This document shows, one piece after another, positions 44,576 to 53,263 of a stretch of DNA of 64,000 nucleotides (position 1 is its first letter; every line of letters begins with the position of its first letter). The notes below the pieces were generated by a model. The model was given only the letters and a program-made list of their open reading frames with translations, did not search any database and had not been told where the DNA came from. The stretch comes from Gemmobacter sp. 24YEA27 (lineage in GTDB: Bacteria > Pseudomonadota > Alphaproteobacteria > Rhodobacterales > Rhodobacteraceae). The stretch is from positions 372,001-436,000 of the forward strand of contig NZ_JASJPW010000001.1 of assembly GCF_030052995.1 (NCBI RefSeq), written 5' to 3'. The position numbers and the translations under genes were made by a program.

Positions 44576-45355
44576 ATGCAGCATGAGGCGTTCCGGATCG
44601 AGGGGGAAGACCGCCCCGGCCCCTGGCTGGTGACCTGTGACCATGCGACAAACCGGGTGCCGGACTGGGTCGCGGGCGGCAGTCTCGGCCTTCCCGCCGC
44701 TGACATGGCGCGCCATATTGCCTTTGACCCCGGCGCCCTCGGCCTGTCGCGCGCTTTGGGCGCAGCGCTGGACAGCCCGGTGATTTCCTCGGATTTCTCG
44801 CGGCTGGTGATCGACCCGAACCGGGGCGAGGATGATCCGACGCTGGTGATGCGGCTTTATGACGGATCGGTCATTCCCGCGAACCGCCACATCGGCCAGG
44901 ACGGGATCACCGAACGGCTCAACCGGCTTTACCGCCCCTATCATGCTGCGCTGGAGCAGTTGGCGGCGACGCCCTCGTCTTCTCTCTCTCCCGCCGGTCC
45001 GCGCGCGATTGTGGCGATCCATTCCTTCACACCCTGCCTGCGCGGCCGCCCGCCCCGGCCCTGGCATGTCGGCGTGCTGCATTCCCATCTCGACAGCCGG
45101 CTCTCGGCGGCGCTGCTGGCAGAACTGGCCTTTGAGACCGATCTCTGCATTGGCGACAACGAGCCCTATTCCGGACATCTTCCCGGCGATTCCATCGACC
45201 GCCACGCCCTTGACCATGGGCGCCACAATACTTTGATCGAATTGCGCAACGACCTGATCGAAACGCAACCGCAACAGGCGGCCTGGGCCGCAAGGCTCGC
45301 CCCGATCCTGTCCCGCGCCCTGACCCGCGCCCTTACGGAGACCAGCCATGTCTGA
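44576..45355 (+). CDS. N-formylglutamate amidohydrolase family protein
   Basis: Protein of 259 residues. VTCDHATNRVPDWV, SRLVIDPNRGEDDPTLVMRL and IVAIHSFTPCLRGRPPRPWH, then VGVLHS, are the HutG2-type N-formylglutamate amidohydrolase signature. No other histidine-degradation genes are present, so the true substrate may be a different N-acyl compound. It overlaps the following DUF1244 gene by 8 nt, a pairing common in this family of bacteria. Confidence 0.88.
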   Translation: MQHEAFRIEGEDRPGPWLVTCDHATNRVPDWVAGGSLGLPAADMARHIAFDPGALGLSRALGAALDSPVISSDFSRLVIDPNRGEDDPTLVMRLYDGSVIPANRHIGQDGITERLNRLYRPYHAALEQLAATPSSSLSPAGPRAIVAIHSFTPCLRGRPPRPWHVGVLHSHLDSRLSAALLAELAFETDLCIGDNEPYSGHLPGDSIDRHALDHGRHNTLIELRNDLIETQPQQAAWAARLAPILSRALTRALTETSHV

Positions 45356-45680
45356 CACACCGATCATCGACGACCAGACCCGGACGGAACTGGAGGCCGC
45401 CACCTTCCGCGCCCTGATGCATCACCTGCTTGAGGCGAGGCCCGATGTGCAGAATATCGACCTGATGACGCTGGCCGGTTTTTGCCGGAACTGCCTGAGC
45501 CGCTGGTATCAGGAGGCCGCCGCTGAAAAGGGCATCCCCCTGACAAAAGATGCAGCGCGTGAACAGGTTTACGGGATGCCCTATGCCGATTGGGTGGCCG
45601 CGAATCAGACAGAAGCCGGGCCAGAGAAGCAGGCCGCCTTCCGCGACGCCTTTGCGCAGAACGTCCCCGGAAAGAGCTGA
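45348..45680 (+). CDS. DUF1244 protein
   Basis: Protein of 110 residues with the family motifs ATFRALMHHLLEARPDVQNI, MTLAGFCRNCLSRWYQEAA and GMPYADW. The conserved Cys pair (CRNC) and the compact helical look suggest a metal or small-molecule site. The function is unknown. It is translationally coupled to the amidohydrolase before it. Confidence 0.9.
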   Translation: MSDTPIIDDQTRTELEAATFRALMHHLLEARPDVQNIDLMTLAGFCRNCLSRWYQEAAAEKGIPLTKDAAREQVYGMPYADWVAANQTEAGPEKQAAFRDAFAQNVPGKS

Positions 45681-45841
45681 GCTTCGCCCCGCCGGCGTTG
45701 CAACAATCACACCCTGGGCGGTCCGCCGTTTCTATTCGGAGAACAGTCAGACAACCATTCGCTGATCCGCTTGACTCGCGGTTACGCTCTGCGCATCGCT
45801 TTTCAAATTATGTCAATTTTTGGGCAGTGGGGGTTGTTGTT

Positions 45842-46843
45842 ATGGAATTGCTGTTTCTTCTACCGGTTCTTTTGGTTGGCGGGATCTTTGTCGCACTTGA
45901 CGACAATGATGACGATGAGGATCGCGACGCGCCGGACCATCCGCATGTCCAGGAAGGGACCGAAGGGAATGATACCCTGACCGGCAGCGGTGAGAATGAC
46001 ATCCTGCGCGGCCATGGCGGCATGGATTTGCTTTATGGCGGCGGCGGCGCAGACCGGCTTGAAGGCGGCGAGGGCGATGATGCGCTCTATGGTGGCACAG
46101 GCAATGACACATTGCTGGGCGGCGACGGCAATGACCGGCTGTTCGGCGAACTTGGCGACGATACCATCTATGGTGGCGAGGGCGATGATTACGCCGAGAT
46201 CCTGGCCGGACAGGGCAATGATCACTTCTTTGGTGGCGCGGGAAGCGATACGCTGAATGCCTCGCAGTCGGATGGGGACATTCTTGCCCGTGGCGGCGCC
46301 GGGCGCGACATCATGCATACCGGCAGCGGTGACGACACGCTTTACGGCGATGCCGGCAATGATGCGCTGCGTTCGCTGGCCGGGTCGGATGTCTTCTATG
46401 GCGGCGTGGGCAATGACTATATCCGCTCGGTCGATCTGAACCCGGATTTCATCGGCAATGACCAGCTCTTTGGCGGTGACGGCAATGACCGGCTGACCGC
46501 CGATGGCGGTGATACGCTGACCGGCGGCGCGGGCCGGGATATCTTTGAGCTTGATCATCGCGGGCTGGGCGAAGGCGTGATGACGGTCACCGATTACGAC
46601 CCTGCCGAAGATCAGCTGCATATCCATGTGCTTGAAGGACCGGAGCTGCCGGACGTCGCACTTCGCGCCAGCGAGTCGGGCACCGGCACCATCGTGACTG
46701 TGAACGGCGTGGATGAGGTGCTGCTGGAAAACATCGCACCTGCTGATGTGAACAGCGATGATTTCTTCATTACCCGCCATGACACGCCGGTTCCGGTTCC
46801 GACCCCGGTCGCCGCAGGCGAGCCGCTGATTTCGGTCAACTGA
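45842..46843 (+). CDS. RTX-type calcium-binding repeat protein with an N-terminal membrane anchor
   Basis: Protein of 333 residues. The first 20 residues are a hydrophobic helix (ELLFLLPVLLVGGIFVALDD) directly followed by an acidic run (DDNDDDEDRD). From about residue 40 to 240 there are roughly ten GGxGxDxLx nonapeptides (GGDGNDRLFGELGDDTIYGG and similar), which bind Ca2+ in a beta-roll. The end is a beta-rich segment like the C-terminal secretion region of type I substrates, but no ABC exporter genes are adjacent. An N-terminal anchor is unusual for a type I substrate. It is a free-standing gene with a strong terminator behind it. Confidence 0.85.
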   Translation: MELLFLLPVLLVGGIFVALDDNDDDEDRDAPDHPHVQEGTEGNDTLTGSGENDILRGHGGMDLLYGGGGADRLEGGEGDDALYGGTGNDTLLGGDGNDRLFGELGDDTIYGGEGDDYAEILAGQGNDHFFGGAGSDTLNASQSDGDILARGGAGRDIMHTGSGDDTLYGDAGNDALRSLAGSDVFYGGVGNDYIRSVDLNPDFIGNDQLFGGDGNDRLTADGGDTLTGGAGRDIFELDHRGLGEGVMTVTDYDPAEDQLHIHVLEGPELPDVALRASESGTGTIVTVNGVDEVLLENIAPADVNSDDFFITRHDTPVPVPTPVAAGEPLISVN

Positions 46844-46871
46844 CCGCCGGCTCACCACAGTCCGGCATAAC

Positions 46872-46904
46872 AAAGGGCCGCCCCGTCACCAGGGCGGCCC
46901 TTTT
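46872..46904. terminator. Strong bidirectional Rho-independent terminator
   Basis: A 12-bp perfect stem, AAAGGGCCGCCC with GGGCGGCCCTTT around an 8-nt loop, has TTTT after it and AAA before it. It lies between the convergent RTX gene and the transaminase gene. Confidence 0.9.
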
Positions 46905-46937
46905 CCTTGCGGCGCTTTTCCGGCGCGCTGCGGTCCG

Positions 46938-47795
46938 TCAGACGGCCGCCTTGTTCATCTCGTCGAGATAGATCTCACGCATCCGCGCCGCGACCTTTCC
47001 GGGCTTGCCACCGCCAATCGCTGCGCCATCCAGCTCGACCACCGGCATCACAAAGGCCGAAGCCGAGGTGATGAAGGCCTCATCCGCCGCCTTGGCCTCT
47101 TCGACGGTGAAAAGCCGCTCTTCGATCTCGAACTGCGCCTCTTTGGCGAAGCGCAGCACCGCCGCGCGGGTGATCCCGTGCAAAATATCCGACGACAGCG
47201 GCCGGGTGATGATCTTATTCCCTTTGACGATATAGGCGTTGTTCGAGGTGCCCTCGGTCACATGGCCATCCTCGGTGAACCAGGCATCATCGACCCCCGC
47301 CTTTTTCGCCATCATCTTGCCCATCGACGGGTACAAAAGCTGCACCGTCTTGATGTCGCGCCGGCCCCAGCGGATATCGGGTATCGAAATGACCTTCAGC
47401 CCGGTCTTCGCCTGCGGATTGTCGGCAAGGCCCTTCTTCGACTGGGTAAACAGCACCACGGTCGGCGCCACCCCCGGCCCCCAGGCGAAATCGCGATCCC
47501 CGGGATTGCCACGGGTGACCTGAAGGTAAACCATCCCCTCGGTGATATTATTCACCTTCACCAGCTCGCGATGCACCGCGAGCCAGTCTTCGGCGCTCAG
47601 CGGATTGTCCATCTCCAGCTCGTCCAGCGAGCGCTGGAGCCGCGCGATATGGCCGCCGAAGTCGATCAGCTTGCCATTCAGCACCGAGGTCACTTCGTAA
47701 ACCCCGTCCGCCATCAGGAAACCACGGTCGAAAATGGAAACCGTGGCCTCGGTTTCGGGCAGATACTGGCCATTCACATAGACGGTGCGGGTCAT
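46938..47795 (-). CDS. dat: D-amino-acid transaminase
   Basis: PLP fold-type IV transaminase of 285 residues that interconverts D-alanine/D-glutamate and 2-oxo acids. RTVYVNGQYLPETEATVSIF, DRGFLMADGVYEV, RWGRRDIKTVQLLYPSMGKM with the PLP Lys, and TEGTSNNAYIV match the D-alanine aminotransferase branch rather than IlvE. The start is the ATG at 47795; longer frames are spurious. The next gene upstream is a dipeptide epimerase, five bases away, and together they suit recycling of D-amino acids from murein peptides. Confidence 0.9.
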   Translation of the reverse strand: MTRTVYVNGQYLPETEATVSIFDRGFLMADGVYEVTSVLNGKLIDFGGHIARLQRSLDELEMDNPLSAEDWLAVHRELVKVNNITEGMVYLQVTRGNPGDRDFAWGPGVAPTVVLFTQSKKGLADNPQAKTGLKVISIPDIRWGRRDIKTVQLLYPSMGKMMAKKAGVDDAWFTEDGHVTEGTSNNAYIVKGNKIITRPLSSDILHGITRAAVLRFAKEAQFEIEERLFTVEEAKAADEAFITSASAFVMPVVELDGAAIGGGKPGKVAARMREIYLDEMNKAAV

Positions 47796-47799
47796 GAGA

Positions 47800-48762
47800 C
47801 TATCCCCAGAGTTGGCGTTCGGGCGGATGAAGCTGCGACAGATCGTAATGCAGCGGGTGGGGCCGGTCTTCTGCCAGCAAAAGCGGCCCGTCAAGATCTA
47901 CATAAGCCGCGCCCTGCGCCAGCAACACCGCGGGCGCCATCGCGAGCGAGGATCCGACCATACAGCCAACCATAATGCCAAAGCCCTGCGCCTGCGCCGC
48001 TGCGCGCAAGGCCAGCGCCTCGGTCAGCCCGCCGGTCTTGTCGAGCTTAATATTGATCACATCATAGCGGCCTCTCAGTGCGGCGAGGCTTTCACGGTCA
48101 TGGCAGCTTTCATCGGCACAGACCGGCAGCGGGCGGGCCATTTCCGCCAGCGCCTCATCCTGCCCCGCCGGAAGCGGCTGTTCAACCAGCACCACCCCCA
48201 TCTCCACGAGACGGGGCGCAAGTTCCTGATAGACCTCCGGCGTCCAGCCCTCATTCGCGTCGATGATCAGCTTTGCTGCGGGCGCACCGCGCCGCACCGC
48301 CTCAAGCCTGGGCATGTCATCCGCCGTGCCGAGCTTGATCTTGAGCACCGGCCGGTCTGACGCCGCCCGCGCCGCCGCCTCCATCGCGGCGGGCTCCGCC
48401 AGCGAAAGCGTGAAGGCCGTCGTCACCGGGGCGGGTGCCGGCAGTCCCGCCAGCTCCCAGGTCCGGCGCCCGGAGGCCTTCGCCTCCAGATCCCAGAGCG
48501 CGCAATCAACCGCATTGCGCGCAGCCCCCGCCGGCAGCGCCTGTTGCAGCCCGGCCCGCGTGATTCCGGGCGGCAGGCCCGCAATCTCAGCCAGCACCGA
48601 GTCGAGGCTTTCGCCATAGCGCGCATAGGGCACGCATTCACCCTGCCCGGTGGCGCCCCCCCGCGTCACCTGGACCGTTACCACCTGCGCCTCGGTTTTC
48701 GAGCCACGGCTGATGGTGAACACCTGCGCGAGGCGAAAACGGGCGGTCGTGGCGGTGAGCAT
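47800..48762 (-). CDS. L-Ala-D/L-Glu (dipeptide) epimerase of the enolase superfamily
   Basis: Protein of 320 residues in the muconate-lactonizing subgroup. The catalytic lysines appear in LKIKLGTADD (K-x-K near residue 145) and NIKLDKTGGLTEAL near 245. The metal ligands are the Asp in IIDANEGWT, the Glu in VEQPLPAG and the Asp in CADESCHD. CALWDLEAKASG is typical of YcjG/YkfB epimerases. The ATG at 48762 has AGGAG 9 nt upstream. It overlaps functionally with dat, converting L-Ala-D-Glu to the degradable L-Ala-L-Glu. Confidence 0.87.
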   Translation of the reverse strand: MLTATTARFRLAQVFTISRGSKTEAQVVTVQVTRGGATGQGECVPYARYGESLDSVLAEIAGLPPGITRAGLQQALPAGAARNAVDCALWDLEAKASGRRTWELAGLPAPAPVTTAFTLSLAEPAAMEAAARAASDRPVLKIKLGTADDMPRLEAVRRGAPAAKLIIDANEGWTPEVYQELAPRLVEMGVVLVEQPLPAGQDEALAEMARPLPVCADESCHDRESLAALRGRYDVINIKLDKTGGLTEALALRAAAQAQGFGIMVGCMVGSSLAMAPAVLLAQGAAYVDLDGPLLLAEDRPHPLHYDLSQLHPPERQLWG

Positions 48763-48852
48763 CGCGGGGGTCTCCTGTCCCGGCGACACTTTCCGCGCCG
48801 CCGGAAAAGGGCAAGTGAAAAACTGCGCCGCTTTGCGGCATGGATTTTCTGC

Positions 48853-48885
48853 GCACGCAAATTCTCCTTGCAAGTGCAAAAGCAA
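48853..48885. promoter_or_regulatory. Candidate regulator sites ahead of mcl1
   Basis: GCACGCAAATT, then CTTGCAAGTGCAAAAGC, give several TTGCAA/TTTGC half-sites in both orientations in the 178 bp between the divergent epimerase and mcl1 starts. Regulators of short-chain acyl-CoA metabolism (RamB/ScfR/PccR type) recognise TTTGCAAA-like sites, so this is a reasonable but unproven target. Confidence 0.3.
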
Positions 48886-48939
48886 CAATCTAACAAAACC
48901 ATCAAGAATATCGTAATATGATTGCCAAAGGACGCGCCC

Positions 48940-49898
48940 ATGAGCTTTCGCCTCCAGCCCCCGCCCCCGCTCGTCCCAATCGCTGCCAGCTTTTTGGTCC
49001 GGGCTCACGGCCGACGCTGTTTGAGAAGATGGCGGCCTCGGCGGCGGATGTGATCAACCTTGATCTCGAGGATTCGGTGGCGCCGCAGGACAAGGATCAG
49101 GCGCGGCAGAATATCATCGAGGCGGTGAATACCATCGACTGGGGGAAAAAGACGCTCTCGGTCAGAATCAACGGGCTGGACACGCCCTGGTGGTATCGCG
49201 ATGTTGTCGATCTGCTGGAACAGGCGGGCGCGCGGCTGGATCAGATCATGATCCCAAAGGTCGGTTGCGCCGCCGATGTCTATGCGGTGGACGCGCTGGT
49301 CACCGCAGTTGAACGCGCCAAGGGCCGCAAAAAGCCGATCAGCTTTGAAGTGATTATCGAAACCGCCGCCGGCATCGCCCATGTCGAAGAAATCGCAGCC
49401 TCCTCCCCCCGCCTGCAGGCCATGAGCCTCGGCGCCGCCGATTTCGCGGCCTCGATGGGGATGCAGACCACCGGCATCGGCGGAACCCAGGAAAACTACT
49501 ATATGCATCGCGAAGGCGCCAGATACTGGTCCGACCCCTGGCATTGGGCCCAGGCCGCCATCGTCGCCGCCTGCCGCACACATGGTGTGTTGCCGGTCGA
49601 TGGTCCCTTCGGCGACTTCTCGGATGATGAGGGGTTCCGCGCTCAGGCTCTGCGTTCGGCCACCCTGGGGATGGTCGGGAAATGGGCGATCCACCCGAAA
49701 CAGGTGGCGCTCGCCAATGAGGTTTTCACGCCATCCGAGGCCGCCGTAACCGAGGCGCGCGAGATCCTCACTGCGATGGAGACCGCCAAAGCTGCAGGCC
49801 AGGGCGCCGCGACTTACAAAGGCCGGCTGATCGACATCGCCTCAATGCGCCAGGCCGAAGTGATCGTTCGGCAGACCGAAATCATTGCCGGACGGTGA
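48940..49898 (+). CDS. mcl1: L-malyl-CoA/beta-methylmalyl-CoA lyase (single-base frameshift as written)
   Basis: CitE-like lyase of the ethylmalonyl-CoA pathway. It cleaves beta-methylmalyl-CoA to glyoxylate and propionyl-CoA and forms or cleaves malyl-CoA. The ATG at 48940 (AAAGGA upstream) starts MSFRLQPPP; after the CCCCC runs at 48958-48968 the frame shifts by one base. The rest reads ARPNRCQLFGPGSRPTLFEK, NLDLEDSVAP, SVRINGLDTPWWYRDVVDLL, IMIPKVGCAADVY and SLGAADFAASMGMQTTGIGG. Adding one C gives 319 residues, matching the R. sphaeroides protein nearly residue for residue. It indicates acetate or C1/C2 assimilation by this pathway. Confidence 0.9.
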
Positions 49899-50072
49899 AG
49901 AGAATCCGTTGACACACTGCTTTTACAATGTGCAACATCACCTCAACCAGGCCCGTCCCTGAGGCGGATTGGAAATGAACACCCGCGCCGCGACCACAGG
50001 GAGAGGAGGCCCTGCGCGGCAAATGGGAGGAAGCGCACCCCGTGGCGAAAGCTGCGGGGTGTTGCCATTTCC

Positions 50073-50100
50073 GGCGCCCCATTTTTGGCGCCCCATTTTT
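50073..50100. repeat. 14-bp tandem repeat near an intergenic element
   Basis: GGCGCCCCATTTTT occurs twice in a row, and a third GGCGCC follows. It lies in the 430-bp gap between mcl1 and accA, a stretch with no convincing gene on either strand. Confidence 0.85.
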
Positions 50101-50130
50101 GGCGCCGCGCCTCTGGCAGGCTGCGGAAGC

Positions 50131-50237
50131 CTCCGGCGGGGATATTTAAGGACAGATGAAATCGGCATGCTCTCTTCGCCTTTTCATCTGTCCTTAAATA
50201 TCCCGGGGGTGAGCGGCACAGCCGCGAGGGGGCTGGC
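50131..50237. repeat. Two dispersed-repeat copies in inverted orientation (23-bp perfect inverted repeat)
   Basis: Copy D1 (50131-50161, plus) and copy D2 (50182-50237, minus) share a 23-bp core. The arms 50139-50161 and 50182-50204 are perfect reverse complements, starting GGGATATTTAAGG and ending CAGATGAAA, and are separated by 20 nt. Read on the minus strand, D2 has the full layout of copy A, with GGGGGCCAGCCCCC, an ACCCCCGG box, then ATATTTAAGGACAGATGAAA. In RNA this would fold to a long hairpin. Confidence 0.88.
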
Positions 50238-50330
50238 CCCCTCTGCTTCTCGGCCTGCCACGCGCGGCGTCAGTTGCACTTTGCGCCCGCCCCCTCCATA
50301 TAGGAGGCGATCAGAATAAGGGTCCAGCGC

Positions 50331-51290
50331 ATGATCTATCTCGATTTCGAAAAGCCCCTGGCCGAGATCGAAGGCAAAGCCGAGGAATTGCGGGCGCTTG
50401 CCCGGAAGGATTCGGCGATGGATGTCACGCGGGAAGCCGAAGCGCTTGACCGCAAGGCCGAGACCGCTTTGCGCGATCTCTACAAGAATCTCTCTGCCTG
50501 GCAGAAATGCCAGGTGGCGCGCCACCCGGACCGGCCGCATTGCCAGTCCTATATCGACGCGCTCTTTACCGAATATACCCCGCTCGCCGGGGATCGGGCC
50601 TTTGCCGATGACCATGCAGTCATGGGCGGTATTGCGCGATTCAATGACCGGCCGGTGATGGTGATCGGGCATGAAAAGGGCCATGATACCAAGACCCGGA
50701 TCGAACATAATTTCGGCATGGCCCGCCCCGAAGGCTATCGCAAGGCGATCCGGCTTATGGATCTTGCCGACCGCTTCAGCCTGCCGGTGGTCACGCTTGT
50801 CGACACGCCCGGCGCCTATCCGGGCAAGGGCGCGGAAGAGCGCGGCCAGTCCGAGGCCATTGCGCGTTCGACCGAGAAATGTCTCTCGCTCGGCGTTCCG
50901 CTGATCTCGGTGATCATCGGTGAGGGTGGCTCGGGCGGCGCCGTAGCCTTTGCGACCGCGAATCGCGTCGCAATGCTCGAGCATTCGGTCTATTCGGTCA
51001 TCTCGCCGGAAGGCTGCGCCTCGATCCTGTGGAAGGATGCCGAGAAGATGCGCGAGGCGGCCGAAGCACTGCGCCTGACCGCCCAGGATCTGCAAAAGCT
51101 CGGCATTGTGGACCGCATCATCAAAGAGCCGGTCGGCGGCGCGCAGCGCGCGCCCTCGGAGGCGGTCGATGCGGTTGGCAAGGCGATTGCCGCGATGCTG
51201 GCAGAACTGACCGACAAGAAGCCGGCAGCCCTGCGCAAAGACCGCCGGCAGAAATTCCTCGACATGGGATCTCGCGGCCTGGCGGCCTGA
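50331..51290 (+). CDS. accA: Acetyl-CoA carboxylase carboxyltransferase subunit alpha
   Basis: Subunit of 319 residues that, with AccD, transfers CO2 from carboxybiotin to acetyl-CoA to start fatty-acid synthesis. It contains [18 protein letters not shown], the [16 protein letters not shown] segment, [11 protein letters not shown], and [35 protein letters not shown] and [16 protein letters not shown]. Its length is normal. It is monocistronic here, downstream of the repeat-rich gap. Confidence 0.96.
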   Translation: MIYLDFEKPLAEIEGKAEELRALARKDSAMDVTREAEALDRKAETALRDLYKNLSAWQKCQVARHPDRPHCQSYIDALFTEYTPLAGDRAFADDHAVMGGIARFNDRPVMVIGHEKGHDTKTRIEHNFGMARPEGYRKAIRLMDLADRFSLPVVTLVDTPGAYPGKGAEERGQSEAIARSTEKCLSLGVPLISVIIGEGGSGGAVAFATANRVAMLEHSVYSVISPEGCASILWKDAEKMREAAEALRLTAQDLQKLGIVDRIIKEPVGGAQRAPSEAVDAVGKAIAAMLAELTDKKPAALRKDRRQKFLDMGSRGLAA

Positions 51291-51451
51291 GCACAGGCCC
51301 GCCGCGCCCCTCTCCACCAGAACTGCACCTGCTGATCAGGTGGCCCCTGGTCGTCCGGAAATGCCGGCGACCAGGTTTTGCCACATGTGACCCATATTAA
51401 TACCTCACTCTTTAGGAAAATTCGATCAGAACGCTCCGGAAGGGTCTGATT

Positions 51452-52474
51452 GTGCCAGTAACGAATCTCATTGTGAACGGAACCTTCGATCAGGGCAGCA
51501 CCGGCTGGTCCGGCACCGATCTGGAGACCGGTTACAATGAGGGCACCTATCTCGGGAATGGGTCGCCGAACCGTGTTGCCGAGATGGATGGCGCCAGCAA
51601 CCAGATCACGGTGATGTATCAGGTGGTGCATATCGACCATGCCGGCCCCGTCCCGCTGGAATTCCGCACCGCGCTGCGCGAGGGCCAGCCGCTCGCCAAC
51701 AAGGAAGGCTTCCGCGTCGATATTGTCGACTCAAACGGCAAGGTCATCTTTACGAAATCGATCTATCCCCAGGGTCAGAGCTGGGAACATTACAGTCTCA
51801 ATATCGACTTCCCGAGCGCCGGAGATTACCGCGTCAGCTTTACCGAGCTTGGGGTGAACAACAGCTACGGCGCGATCATTGATGACATCTCGATGCTGGT
51901 CTGTTTTGTGGCCGGCACGCTGATCGCGACACCTGATGGCCAACGCCCCGTCGAGGATCTGCGCCCCGGTGATCTGGTCTTCAATGCCGAGGGCGATGCG
52001 CTGCCGGTGATCTGGACAGGGGCGCGCAGGGTCTCGATGGAAGACCAGATTGTCGATGAAAGCCTGCGCCCGGTCGTGTTCGAGCCCGGTTCGCTGGGCA
52101 AGGGTCTGCCGGAGCGGCGGCTTGCGGTTTCGCCGCAGCACCGGATGATGGTCTCGGGCTGGAAGGCCGAGCTTTGGTTCGCGGAATCGGAAGTGCTGGT
52201 GCCGGCGATCTCGCTGGTGAATGGCGATACCATTCGCCAGACCACCGCCGATGAGGATGTGACCTATGTGCATTTCCTCTTTGAGGGTCACGAAATCGTC
52301 CTCGCCGAAGGGTGCCCGAGCGAGAGTTTCCATCCTGGCGACCATTCGCTGAACGGGCTGGACCGCGCCGCGCGCGACGAGGTCCTCGCATTGTTCCCCG
52401 AATTGAATACCACGCCGGTCATCGCTGCGCGTCAGGTCATTCGCCGCAAGCTGGCCTCGGTTCTCGCGAACTGA
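51452..52474 (+). CDS. Hint-domain protein with an N-terminal beta-sandwich
   Basis: Protein of 340 residues starting with GTG at 51452. Residues 1-150 look like a carbohydrate-binding beta-sandwich (NLIVNGTFDQGSTGWSG, with aromatic and acidic residues). A Hint domain follows, beginning at CFVAGTLIATPDGQRPVEDL with the nucleophilic Cys near residue 151 and the later RRLAVSPQHRMMVSGWKAEL block. Bacterial Hint_2 modules self-splice or self-cleave intein-like, often releasing an N-terminal effector. No exporter or signal peptide is adjacent. Such proteins are plentiful in Rhodobacteraceae, usually with unknown targets. Confidence 0.8.
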   Translation: MPVTNLIVNGTFDQGSTGWSGTDLETGYNEGTYLGNGSPNRVAEMDGASNQITVMYQVVHIDHAGPVPLEFRTALREGQPLANKEGFRVDIVDSNGKVIFTKSIYPQGQSWEHYSLNIDFPSAGDYRVSFTELGVNNSYGAIIDDISMLVCFVAGTLIATPDGQRPVEDLRPGDLVFNAEGDALPVIWTGARRVSMEDQIVDESLRPVVFEPGSLGKGLPERRLAVSPQHRMMVSGWKAELWFAESEVLVPAISLVNGDTIRQTTADEDVTYVHFLFEGHEIVLAEGCPSESFHPGDHSLNGLDRAARDEVLALFPELNTTPVIAARQVIRRKLASVLAN

Positions 52475-52492
52475 ACGGGCGCGCTTTCGGGG

Positions 52493-53263
52493 TCAGTCCT
52501 GCGGCGCAGAAGGTGGCGCTGAGGGCGGCGAGACCGGCGTCAGGCGAAAACCGGCCTCGGCCATCAGCCTGTTGGAATTGCTTTCGATCTCGTCCTCGAT
52601 ACGCGCAAGAAACTCGGGCAGGGGGAGCCCCGGCGCGATGCGCGGCAGGAATTCTATCACCGCAACGCCCGGTTTGCGCAGGATGCTGCGCTTTGGCCAG
52701 AAGACCCCAACATTGGTTGCCACCGGCACACAGGGCTGGCCAAGCTGTTGATAAAGCAGCCCGGATCCGGCTTTATATGGCTTGACCACCCCCGGCGCGA
52801 CGCGGGTGCCCTGCGGGTAGATCACCAGCTGCCCCGGATCCGCGCTTCCCTTCGCCACATCCGCTTTCATCTTCGCGATCGCCGCACCACGCCGGCCGCG
52901 ATCAACCGGGATACAGCCGATCCTGAGCGCATATTGCCCGAGGAAAGGCGTATAAATCAGCTCGCGTTTCATGATGAATTTCGGGCGCGGCAACGTGCCG
53001 AAAATCACCAGAATGTCGAAAAAGCTCTGATGTTTTGCGGCGACGATCACCTCGTCCTGCGGCACTTCACCACGGATCTCGGTGCGCAGGCCGCACAGGA
53101 TCCGCACCGAGGCGATCACCCAGCGGGCGTAGAAATGGCAGGCGGCAAAGGCGCCGTCACGCGACATCAGCGCCCAGGGTGCGAAGAGCACCGCGACCAC
53201 GGCCAGCATGACATACATCTGGATCACGAAAATCAGCGACAACAGCCAGCGAAACACGATCAT
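52493..53263 (-). CDS. plsC: 1-acyl-sn-glycerol-3-phosphate acyltransferase
   Basis: Membrane acyltransferase of 256 residues that makes phosphatidic acid from lysophosphatidic acid. It has an N-terminal helix (WLLSLIFVIQMYVMLAVVAV), the HX4D motif in AKHQSFFDILVIF, the GCIPVDRG block, and PQGTRVAPG. It overlaps ftsX by 4 nt and so belongs to the ftsE-ftsX-plsC operon; ftsEX-plsC order is common in this group. Confidence 0.9.
   Translation of the reverse strand: MIVFRWLLSLIFVIQMYVMLAVVAVLFAPWALMSRDGAFAACHFYARWVIASVRILCGLRTEIRGEVPQDEVIVAAKHQSFFDILVIFGTLPRPKFIMKRELIYTPFLGQYALRIGCIPVDRGRRGAAIAKMKADVAKGSADPGQLVIYPQGTRVAPGVVKPYKAGSGLLYQQLGQPCVPVATNVGVFWPKRSILRKPGVAVIEFLPRIAPGLPLPEFLARIEDEIESNSNRLMAEAGFRLTPVSPPSAPPSAPQD

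Noticed and set aside
49909..49929. TTGACA and TACAAT after mcl1 as a promoter
   Set aside because: The boxes are only 9 bp apart, far too close for a sigma70 promoter, and no gene follows within 400 bp on that strand.
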